Positions 1-6,266 of a stretch of 7,213 nt of DNA are shown here, one piece after another. Under the pieces are notes generated by a model. It had not been told where the DNA came from and made no database searches. It saw only the letters and a list, made by a program, of their open reading frames with translations. This DNA is from Sulfuricurvum sp. Lineage in GTDB: Bacteria; Campylobacterota; Campylobacteria; Campylobacterales; Sulfurimonadaceae. The translations under genes were made by a program, and so were the position numbers. Within the stretch, counting starts at the first letter, position 1, and the number at the start of each line of letters is the position of its first letter. The stretch is taken from NCBI GenBank assembly GCA_022729835.1, contig DZBC01000104.1:1-7213 (forward strand), read 5' to 3'.

Positions 1-1227
1 CGGATCGTTCTCAAGGGTGAGCGCTTTGATGAACATGTCACGCGCCTCCTTGAACTCTTGAAGGCGAATCAGGCAGTTGCCCATGTTGTAAAAAATCTGC
101 GCCTTGAAGTACGCATCGGCGCTTTTAAGCGACTTTAAAAGTGAAAGCGCCTCTTCGTATTTGCCCGCCTTATAAAGCGCATGAGCGGCGTTGAAGCGGG
201 CTTTTGGCGACTCCAGCGCACCAAAATGACGCGCCGCATCGTCATAGCGCTCTTCTTGATACGCACTCTGCGCCAGACTCAGCCGCACAAAATCGAGCAC
301 CCCCGCCTGCGCATTCGCTCCAATCAAGAGCGCCAAAACCGTTACATGTAAGCGCGCCCCCAGCGTAGTAAAGGCCAGCAGCGCACACAGCAGCGAGAGG
401 CCCACAAAGAGCCCAAAAAGCTCGAAGTGCTGCGCCACCTCCCTATCTTGCGCGAAGTCGCTTCCCTCCAAGCCATCCAGCCACTTTTCCAGCTCTTCGC
501 CATCGGGACGCAGCAAAAAACGCCCCCCCGTCGCTTCGGCAATGGAGCGCACCGCCATGTTGGCGCGGGAGATGACGATGTTGCCGCGCTCATCTTTGAG
601 CAGCGCTCCATCCTTTTGGGTGATGCTCGAACCCGCATCGCTTCCAAGCAGCGCAATGCTTACATGTAAGCCCTCGCGTGAAGCAAACGCCGCCTCTTTG
701 TCATAGCGCTCCTCATCGCCGCCATCGCTCAGCAGCAGCACGGCGGGATGAGGCGCAGCGGAGATGCGACGGGCAAGCTGTAGCGCACTCATAATGCTAG
801 AGCCTTTGGTGAGGATCAGCGACTCATCCAGACCGCTAAAGAGGTGCAGCAACAGTTCACGATCATCACAGAGCGGCGAGAGGATAATGGCGTTGGTCGT
901 AAAGCCGATAATGGCAAAGCGGTCTTTGGTATTCGCGCCGATCAGAGCGCTTAGCAGGGTTTTGGCATAGGCCAGACGGGTGGGGGCGAGATCGCTTGCG
1001 TGCATCGAGTAGCTTAGATCTAGCGCAATAATGACGTCGCGCCCCTCTTGCTTGAGCATGGAAGGCGCCTGAGGCAGCGCGGGACGCGAGAGCGCAATGA
1101 TGCCAAAAAGGATCGAGAGCGCCATCAAAAGCGTTTTGCGTTCCTTTACATGTAAGCCCTTGAGAGCATAGAGATAGAGCCCAAAAAAGGCGAGCAGCCA
1201 CAACCACAAGGGGGCTAAAAAGCTCAT
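1..1227 (-). CDS. BatB-like VWA-domain membrane protein with TPR tail (3' end outside window)
   Basis: The frame is open from the ATG at 1227 to the left edge (409 codons, no stop), so the C-terminus is missing. Residues 1-22 and about 31-47 are hydrophobic membrane segments. A VWA domain follows, with the MIDAS metal site visible as D70-L-S-Y-S74, T140 and the SDGG motif around D168. A third membrane segment lies near 268-287, then a hydrophobic, signal-like stretch near 293-307 ending ANAQAG. After that come TPR-like helices from about 313, with YKAGKYEEAL and YNMGNCLIRLQEFKEA blocks. Bat proteins are inner-membrane proteins whose VWA and TPR parts are thought to assemble a periplasmic or envelope complex; their exact job is unclear. 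The layout matches BatB joined to a BatC-like TPR region. The start overlaps the batA stop as ATGA and has a good ribosome site (GAAGGAG), so it is probably translationally coupled. Family call is firm; function is inferred. Confidence 0.9.
   Translation of the reverse strand, partial: MSFLAPLWLWLLAFFGLYLYALKGLHVKERKTLLMALSILFGIIALSRPALPQAPSMLKQEGRDVIIALDLSYSMHASDLAPTRLAYAKTLLSALIGANTKDRFAIIGFTTNAIILSPLCDDRELLLHLFSGLDESLILTKGSSIMSALQLARRISAAPHPAVLLLSDGGDEERYDKEAAFASREGLHVSIALLGSDAGSSITQKDGALLKDERGNIVISRANMAVRSIAEATGGRFLLRPDGEELEKWLDGLEGSDFAQDREVAQHFELFGLFVGLSLLCALLAFTTLGARLHVTVLALLIGANAQAGVLDFVRLSLAQSAYQEERYDDAARHFGALESPKARFNAAHALYKAGKYEEALSLLKSLKSADAYFKAQIFYNMGNCLIRLQEFKEARDMFIKALTLENDP
342..353. 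repeat. Iterated palindromic 12-mer, copy 1
   Basis: TTACATGTAAGC; the first ten bases are a perfect palindrome. It lies inside the batB-like gene, where the minus strand reads TTA CAT GTA (Leu-His-Val) between the third membrane segment and the signal-like stretch. One of four identical copies in the left 2.1 kb. Confidence 0.85.
660..671. repeat. Iterated palindromic 12-mer, copy 2
   Basis: TTACATGTAAGC inside the batB-like gene, again read as Leu-His-Val (about residues 187-189 of the VWA domain). It shares a 15-base match, TTACATGTAAGCCCT, with copy 3. Confidence 0.85.
1146..1157. repeat. Iterated palindromic 12-mer, copy 3
   Basis: TTACATGTAAGC near the start of the batB-like gene, read as Leu-His-Val in the loop between the first two membrane segments. 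It is identical to copy 2 for three further bases. Confidence 0.85.
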
Positions 1228-2132
1228 GCGCTCCTTCTTTGATGCAGCAAGAGCCACAGCAGCGCCAAGGCTGCGAGCAGCGGATAGGCAAAGTAAAACT
1301 CCTTCACCAGATAGCCCCTGCTTTTGATGGGCGAAGGCTCAAGCGTGTCGATCTGCGCATAGACCTCCTCCAGTGATTCTTTGTCTGTCGCGCTAAAGTA
1401 CGCCCCGCCCCCCTCATCTGCGATCATTTGCAGCAGTGCGCTGTCAAACTCCCCCTCTTTGCCGATGCCGATGGTATAGAGCTTCACACCCCGCTCCTTG
1501 GCCAGCGCCACCGCCTCTTTGGGGGAAATGCGCCCGCTGTTGTGTTCGCCGTCGGTGAGCAAAATCACCACACGGTTTTTGGCTTTTGAGCGCTCCAGCG
1601 CGCGAAGCGCCATAAAAAGCCCCTCTCCGATGGCGGTATTGTTGCCCGCCATACCGTGGCTTAAGTAGCCGATCATCTCGGCCACGATCTCCTTCTCATA
1701 GGTTACGGGCGAGGCGATAAAAGCATAATCCCCAAACAACACCACCCCCACATTGTCCCCAAAACGCTTGAGTATAAAGGCCTGCGCGATCTGTTGCACC
1801 ACCTCAAAGCGTGTAGCTCTGGGGTTTTCTTCATCAAACCCCGAAGCGTTCATCGAGCCGCTGCCATCGAGCGAAAGGACAATGTCGATCCCGCTGCGCT
1901 CATTCGGGCTACGGCTATCAAAACGCACCACAGAGGCAAGGGCAACCACCAACAACGAGAGAATCAAAAGCTTCAGCAACCATTCACGGCGAATCCAAGG
2001 CTTAGCGGGCTCAAAAAGATGCAGATGGACAAAATAACGCCACTGCAGCTTCTCTTTACATGTAAGCAAACACCACCACAAAAGGGGAATAAGTGCGAGC
2101 AGATAGGGGTATTCGAAGCCTAGATTATTCAT
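1224..2132 (-). CDS. batA: BatA-like von Willebrand A membrane protein
   Basis: This 302-residue protein has two N-terminal membrane helices (about 8-23 and 50-69), a central VWA domain and a C-terminal helix (about 278-297). That is the normal size and layout of BatA. The MIDAS metal site is complete: DGSGS at 89-93, T166 in GNNTAIGEG, and D194 in LLTDGEHNSG. BatA is known as an inner-membrane component of the Bat operon, linked to aerotolerance or stress in some bacteria; the role here is inferred. The ATG at 2132 gives the expected N-terminus (FEYPYLLAL), but no good ribosome site precedes it. A TATAAC six-mer ends only four bases upstream of the ATG, which would give an almost leaderless message if it were a -10 box. 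BatB follows with a 4-base overlap. The usual upstream operon partners (MoxR ATPase, DUF58) are not in the window; an AT-rich cassette lies there instead. Confidence 0.92.
   Translation of the reverse strand: MNNLGFEYPYLLALIPLLWWCLLTCKEKLQWRYFVHLHLFEPAKPWIRREWLLKLLILSLLVVALASVVRFDSRSPNERSGIDIVLSLDGSGSMNASGFDEENPRATRFEVVQQIAQAFILKRFGDNVGVVLFGDYAFIASPVTYEKEIVAEMIGYLSHGMAGNNTAIGEGLFMALRALERSKAKNRVVILLTDGEHNSGRISPKEAVALAKERGVKLYTIGIGKEGEFDSALLQMIADEGGGAYFSATDKESLEEVYAQIDTLEPSPIKSRGYLVKEFYFAYPLLAALALLWLLLHQRRSA
2056..2067. repeat. Iterated palindromic 12-mer, copy 4
   Basis: TTACATGTAAGC inside batA, but in a different reading frame from the other copies (CTT ACA TGT AAA, Leu-Thr-Cys-Lys, residues 23-26). 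Because the frame changes while the DNA word stays the same, conservation acts on the DNA and not on a peptide. Confidence 0.85.
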
Positions 2133-2245
2133 GAATGTTATAGTAGCGTGCAGAAATTAAAAATCCGGCAGGACTACCCTATGGCGCAAGCGCTTGATCG
2201 AGTCATAGGATCCTCGCTAGCGCTTTTAGTCAACTGAAACGTACC
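2133..2245. other. Repeat-rich gap between methyltransferase end and batA start
   Basis: This 113-base gap holds no convincing ORF. It contains a 10-base palindrome CAAGCGCTTG (2187-2196), an 8-base palindrome CGCTAGCG (2215-2222), and an inverted repeat CCTATG/CATAGG around the first. A second inverted repeat, CTTTTAG (2223-2229) with CTAAAAG (2253-2259), spans the methyltransferase stop. On the minus strand AAGCGCTAGCG and AAGCGCTTGCG form a 10-of-11 direct repeat. This is the left junction of the cassette and may hold its terminator, any attachment scar and the promoter of batA. Confidence 0.5.
2166..2209 (-). terminator. Possible weak terminator downstream of the methyltransferase
   Basis: Reading the minus strand, a stem CCTATG/CATAGG (2204-2209 with 2178-2183, loop 20 bases) is followed by a small GGTA-GTCC-TGCC hairpin and then GGATTTTT just beyond. 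The stems are short and the T-run is not directly after the larger stem, so this is a poor match to a standard intrinsic terminator. It could equally be a protein-binding site or junction scar. Confidence 0.25.
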
Positions 2246-3415
2246 TTATGGTCTAAAAGTTATAATGGCTTCTTGACAAAATTCGCGTGGATTTCGATGA
2301 ATTTTATTTCCACCAAGCGTACTAAAATTAGTTTTGACCTCTTCTAGTGCAACCGATGAAAAAAGTTTCTTGCCAATGAATATAAAATCATCGGCACTAA
2401 GACCATTGCTTGACTTACTCGCCGGAAATGTTAAAACCACTTTGAGTTTTTTGCTTGCACAGATCGCCAAAAAATCTTTTGCTGCACATAGTGATTCAGA
2501 CTTTCTACTAAAAGAAGAGACTGGCCTATACTGTACATCCGGATATCTTCCTCTACCGCTTACATCGATTTCCAGACCGTTACTAATAGTTTCAAGCACA
2601 TGATAAAAACGGCTGTAATGTACTCCTGAGTATGGAGGATCTGCAAAAACCAGATCTCCTTCAGATAATTCAGCTATTGTTTCTCTGTAATCACCGGTAA
2701 TCGCTTTGCCCACAGCACTTGCATGAATAGCCGAAATTTCCTTTACGGCTTTTTCTACATAGTAATAAATATCTTTTTTCCATGCTTCAAAAATATATCT
2801 TGCTGCACTTTCCGTTGGCTGAAAAGGTTGCGCAGTATGGCCAGGAGCTGCGGCACATTTGCTTGCCGCTTCTATCAATGCGGCAAGCGCAATATTTCTG
2901 TAATCAGCTTCTTCAGGCAATGTTTGTCGTAAGGCATCAATAATTATTGCTTGTGCAGGTGAATAATAATATCCACTATAGGCTTTGCTGGTAGGCCAAA
3001 TACCACCGATTTTTTTTATGATGTCGGGAAAAATTTGCTCTGAAAACTTTCGAGAACGATGTACTTCAACTTGAATTTTTTCAAAATTTTTCAGTTCCGG
3101 TTGAAGCGATTCGAAGTGATTAGGAAAACAATCAAAAATTTGATCAGCGATCAAGCGTGCACGCTGGAACCAAGGAATAATGATTTTTTCGGATCTTATT
3201 GCATATTGACGGGTAATGACAGCCGCCGCGCGTGCTGTAGCATAATGCTGGAGATCTCCGGCAACAACTGGTCGTTGTGTGTGCTGCGCCATATACCAAG
3301 ATACGGCAGCCGACCCACAAAACGGATCGGCAAATTGCGAAGCATTACGACCTTCATGCAAAAGGATCTCTCCTAAAACAGGAAGCATTTTTCCTTTGTG
3401 GCCCATATACTTCAT
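2246..3415 (-). CDS. DNA adenine-N6 methyltransferase (D12-like, alpha group)
   Basis: This 389-residue protein transfers methyl groups from S-adenosylmethionine to adenine in a specific DNA sequence. The N-terminus MKYMGHKGKMLP is the usual opening of D12-type enzymes (motif X). The SAM-binding motif I is FADPFCGSAAV (about 28-38) and the catalytic motif IV is FADPPYSG (DPPY at about 259-262). The order X, I, target-recognition region, IV marks the alpha group. A block LIEAASKCAAAPGHTAQPF (about 181-199) sits where related enzymes have a similar conserved stretch. A GTG at 3430 would add five residues. I prefer the ATG at 3415 because it overlaps the previous stop as ATGA, has a G-rich ribosome site at 3424-3428 and gives the family-typical start. 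The target sequence cannot be read from this. GC is higher than in its two operon partners. No restriction enzyme is recognisable beside it, so it either serves an unusual partner or is an orphan. Confidence 0.9.
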   Translation of the reverse strand: MKYMGHKGKMLPVLGEILLHEGRNASQFADPFCGSAAVSWYMAQHTQRPVVAGDLQHYATARAAAVITRQYAIRSEKIIIPWFQRARLIADQIFDCFPNHFESLQPELKNFEKIQVEVHRSRKFSEQIFPDIIKKIGGIWPTSKAYSGYYYSPAQAIIIDALRQTLPEEADYRNIALAALIEAASKCAAAPGHTAQPFQPTESAARYIFEAWKKDIYYYVEKAVKEISAIHASAVGKAITGDYRETIAELSEGDLVFADPPYSGVHYSRFYHVLETISNGLEIDVSGRGRYPDVQYRPVSSFSRKSESLCAAKDFLAICASKKLKVVLTFPASKSSNGLSADDFIFIGKKLFSSVALEEVKTNFSTLGGNKIHRNPREFCQEAIITFRP

Positions 3416-4722
3416 GAAGACAACCCCCACAACATAGCTCGTTCTGTTTCTCCAAATAAAAGGGAAGAGTAACTTAAGTCTTCTTTTGCTCTATATAAAT
3501 TTATCTGAGAATCACTCATAGTTTTACTAACATTTTCTATAGCAACATCATTAATATCATTCCACAAATCTTGCATACTACATTGTTCTAATTCTTGATC
3601 TACTTCTGCAATGAAACTTTTTTTCTCAAAAATATCATGCCACCAAAAATTTAGATTATCCAAATCAATTGACGCAGATCGCATTAACTCATGATTAGCT
3701 CCAGTAGCAATCCGTAACAATAAAAGTGTTCTTGAAAAAACATCAAAGTGATTATTTGCATCAGCGATAGCACTATCTACAGAAGTATTGGTATTCATTG
3801 CACGACTGATAATCGTGTCCATATCAGGTGCAAGCAAATAATTTAACAATTCACTTTTACGTCCTTCAGCAAATGAAGTGTTTTGTAAAATTTGATTCAC
3901 GAAAAGTGATTTGTCCTCTATATTGCCACTACTCGTTAATACATCAATAGTTTGCTTTAATACAGCAAGATCAAGCTCCTTGTATCCTGGCTCAAGTTTT
4001 TTCCAGACTTCATTTACAAAGTTATAATTTTCAACTGTTCCAAGCGGAGTATTAACATGAATTGAGCTTGGTCTATAACTTAATCTATTCCGTATATTAT
4101 GATCATTCGCTAAATTTTTGAGATCAATTCCGATGCATTTATATATGTCTGATGACAAATGGATTAACGCATTGATACCACCTGATAAAAGCCAACTATT
4201 CAATGTTATACCTAGTGGTTTTATCGAGTTTAAAAGTACTGTTCTAGCTTTATCCAATGTACTCCAATATTCAATAACTGCCCACAACATTTCGTGAGTC
4301 CCTTTTTGTTGAGACAATGGATGACATTGTGCACTACTGTCTATGTAATAGTGTTTAGTATTAAAAATCGCTATACCTTCGGTTGCTAAAATTGACATAG
4401 CAGAACGAAGTTCAGAATAATATGCCATATGTCTTGCACTAACTGTATCGCCATTCAATAGAGCATTAATGGCACGCCCAAAAAACACCCAAGCATCGTG
4501 TAGATGAGTTATGGTTGAAGCTGCTATGTAATCCGCCATATCATCATTAGTAAAATTATTATTTTTGATTACCTCAATAGTATCTGATCTTAATGCATTC
4601 GTATTCTTAACCCATTTGTTTACTGAAAAATTAGAGGTTAATTTTGAAAATTCATTTTTGATTGCACTACTACTTGCTTGAGTGATTTCTCCTTCTGTTT
4701 GTGATGTTAAAACAAAAGCCAT
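3412..4722 (-). CDS. Unrecognised 436-residue protein, middle gene of the cassette
   Basis: I cannot name this family. The protein looks soluble and mostly helical, with no signal peptide and no clear membrane segment. Motif-like blocks that look conserved in character are HLHDAW (73-78), FFGRAINALLNGD (80-92), ARHMAYYSELRSAMSILA (96-113), IFNTKHYY (119-126), NDHNIRNRLSYRPSSIH (206-222) and RTLLLLRIATG (331-341). The RPSSIH piece fits the loose R-x4-H pattern of HEPN RNases, and helical proteins with an RN..SY element occur in that superfamily, but this is too short to rely on. No Walker, PD-(D/E)XK, HNH or methylase motif is seen. It starts 4 bases after the DGQHR gene, with GGGAA about ten bases upstream as a likely ribosome site, and overlaps the methyltransferase start by ATGA. 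The context suggests it works with both, perhaps as target recogniser or effector. Confidence 0.8.
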   Translation of the reverse strand: MAFVLTSQTEGEITQASSSAIKNEFSKLTSNFSVNKWVKNTNALRSDTIEVIKNNNFTNDDMADYIAASTITHLHDAWVFFGRAINALLNGDTVSARHMAYYSELRSAMSILATEGIAIFNTKHYYIDSSAQCHPLSQQKGTHEMLWAVIEYWSTLDKARTVLLNSIKPLGITLNSWLLSGGINALIHLSSDIYKCIGIDLKNLANDHNIRNRLSYRPSSIHVNTPLGTVENYNFVNEVWKKLEPGYKELDLAVLKQTIDVLTSSGNIEDKSLFVNQILQNTSFAEGRKSELLNYLLAPDMDTIISRAMNTNTSVDSAIADANNHFDVFSRTLLLLRIATGANHELMRSASIDLDNLNFWWHDIFEKKSFIAEVDQELEQCSMQDLWNDINDVAIENVSKTMSDSQINLYRAKEDLSYSSLLFGETERAMLWGLSS

Positions 4723-4726
4723 TTTA

Positions 4727-6220
4727 TTAGATTCCCAAGAGTTTAGAGACTATAGGACGAAACAATTCCGATTTATCATGTAAATGTTTTAAAATATCTT
4801 CTCGAAGTTCTTTGTAGCCGCCGCTTCCACGATATGCCTTTTTCTTTTTTTGTGTTTCTACATTAAGATGCGGCTCTGAAGATGTTCTCCAGTCAAAGCT
4901 TGCCATCACATCACATAATTCTTTAATGTTATGAGAAAATATTTGCTTTTCAATTTCCAAAAGATTAGATTTAACATCATCAAGAATATTTTCACTAGAA
5001 GATTCTCTAACTTCTATCCAAGCTGCCAAATTTAATATTTGTGCTTTTTCATAAAAGATATCGTTAAAAACTCGCAATACAGCACGAACACCTTGATCCG
5101 TATTCAGCAGCGAATATGAACTAACAAAGGCATCGTCAAGCCCTATATTATCTAGTTTCGGATTATTGCTACGAATTTCAACTGCCCAATCATAAATACT
5201 ATTTTTAATAGCCTCTTCTAAACTTTTCCAACAATAAATTAAAAATGCAGCTTGTTGTGCTCTACTCCAATCCAGAACTTCATCTGTATAATGCATTTTA
5301 GAGCCAAATAACCCACCAGGTCGTCCTGAAGTTTTCTTCCATTTTTTTATGAATGTTTCTATAAGAGATCTGACCCATGCATTTTGCGAAACGAACTCTC
5401 TTTTTCCTCCTAGCATTTCAATACGCTTATACCATGGGCTTTCAGGATATGACCAAAGTATCTCAACCAATTCTTGAGCTCTTGTTTCACGATAGATGAT
5501 ATGTTCTTCACCTTTTTCAAGCCAATCCTGATCACGTAATAGTGGATACATATCAAAAGCCAAACTTGCATCAATTTTTTTCGGTTTGATGTTTATGACC
5601 CAAAATAAATACGCTTGCCAGCTAATATCTAATGCATGAAATGCCACAACCGGAACTTCAAAATCAAAGTTGTCTTTTTTGTCAAATGCCCACAAACGAT
5701 GTTGCCCGTCAATAACTTCTATTGGTGGTAGATCTGAAGGTTCCCATCCTTTTGTCTTCATGCTATCAGGTAAAATAATTTTAGATACGCTATCAATCTC
5801 TTCAACCGTAATCAAGTCACTAGGAGCAACTTTGTGCCCTCTTCGCTCATCATTTTTACCCAAAATATTTATGACGATAGCAGTTGGTATCCAACCTGGT
5901 TTTTGCATATCAGCAAATTCAGGATCTTTTTTATTTGCGGGCGTTAAACTAGACCAAGGGTAACCAAATTTGATATATTCCCGGATTTCATCAGAACGTT
6001 TTTTGTCATGCTTGCGTTGAATCCCAATTTCATCTTGGCGTGTACTTGGGTCAGCCTGTCGATGTTGAATTTTAGATAATGATCTTAGCAAAGATGCTTT
6101 TACACTAAATATGTAAAAATATTCCTTCGGCTTTGCTTTATGCTGCCCATCATCAAAAGCAATCTTATCCCACTCCGCCAACCACTGATTTACTTTTAAA
6201 GCTAATATATTTTGTTGCAT
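4727..6220 (-). CDS. DGQHR-motif protein (DndB-like, ParB-related)
   Basis: This 497-residue protein carries the hallmark IEVIDGQHRLWAF, with DGQHR at 171-175. Upstream is IQRKHDKKRSDEIREYIKFG (about 67-86), the basic QR...KR..EI..Y block typical of this family. Downstream lies WVINIKPKKIDASLAFDMY (about 208-226), matching the family's IN...K segment. The motif resembles the DGxHR loop of ParB-like domains. The best-known relative is DndB, a regulatory protein of DNA phosphorothioation operons; DpdB of 7-deazapurine DNA modification systems is also related. No dnd or dpd enzyme genes are present, so the partner here is an adenine methyltransferase instead. The C-terminal half (about 250-497) is helical and I do not recognise it. 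A second DGQH occurs at 24-27, probably by chance. It is first in its operon, with AAGG six bases before the ATG. Family assignment is firm; activity (regulator, nickase or DNA-modification factor) is unknown. Confidence 0.88.
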   Translation of the reverse strand: MQQNILALKVNQWLAEWDKIAFDDGQHKAKPKEYFYIFSVKASLLRSLSKIQHRQADPSTRQDEIGIQRKHDKKRSDEIREYIKFGYPWSSLTPANKKDPEFADMQKPGWIPTAIVINILGKNDERRGHKVAPSDLITVEEIDSVSKIILPDSMKTKGWEPSDLPPIEVIDGQHRLWAFDKKDNFDFEVPVVAFHALDISWQAYLFWVINIKPKKIDASLAFDMYPLLRDQDWLEKGEEHIIYRETRAQELVEILWSYPESPWYKRIEMLGGKREFVSQNAWVRSLIETFIKKWKKTSGRPGGLFGSKMHYTDEVLDWSRAQQAAFLIYCWKSLEEAIKNSIYDWAVEIRSNNPKLDNIGLDDAFVSSYSLLNTDQGVRAVLRVFNDIFYEKAQILNLAAWIEVRESSSENILDDVKSNLLEIEKQIFSHNIKELCDVMASFDWRTSSEPHLNVETQKKKKAYRGSGGYKELREDILKHLHDKSELFRPIVSKLLGI

Positions 6221-6234
6221 AAAAAACCTTTTTT
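6221..6234 (-). promoter_or_regulatory. A6-CC-T6 inverted repeat covering the ribosome site of the DGQHR gene
   Basis: AAAAAACCTTTTTT lies directly before the ATG at 6220. On the minus strand its centre supplies the AAGG ribosome site, six bases from the start codon. The 6-base arms are perfect complements, but the two-base centre is too small for a stable hairpin, so an operator or chance low-complexity tract are both possible. Confidence 0.35.
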
Positions 6235-6238
6235 AAAT

Positions 6239-6266
6239 ATTATGGTTGTCATTAAAAACTCGTCTA
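6239..6266 (-). promoter_or_regulatory. Candidate sigma-70 promoter for the cassette operon
   Basis: On the minus strand, TAGACG (6266-6261, four of six matches to TTGACA) is separated by 16 bases from CATAAT (6244-6239, five of six matches to TATAAT). Transcription would start near 6231, leaving an unusually short leader of roughly 11 bases before the ATG. AT-rich sequence gives such matches easily, so this is tentative. Confidence 0.35.

Noticed and set aside
342..1291. Other open frames overlapping the batB-like gene on both strands
   Set aside because: The long minus-strand frame from 1227 to the edge has MIDAS motifs, membrane segments and TPRs. The others give arginine- and serine-rich low-sense protein and are shadows of GC-rich coding DNA.
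2150..2245. A tRNA end or tRNA-type attachment site at the left junction
   Set aside because: The minus strand reads TTGCGCCA, which resembles a CCA end, but there is no T-arm consensus (GGTTCRANTCC) in the right place and no complete cloverleaf.
2334..3376. Plus-strand frames opposite the methyltransferase
   Set aside because: They lie fully inside a well-supported gene with motifs X, I and IV, and show no domain features of their own.
4727..6220. Assignment of the DGQHR protein as dndB itself
   Set aside because: No dndC, dndD, dndE or cysteine desulfurase is present, and a methyltransferase lies in the operon, so only family-level similarity is supported.
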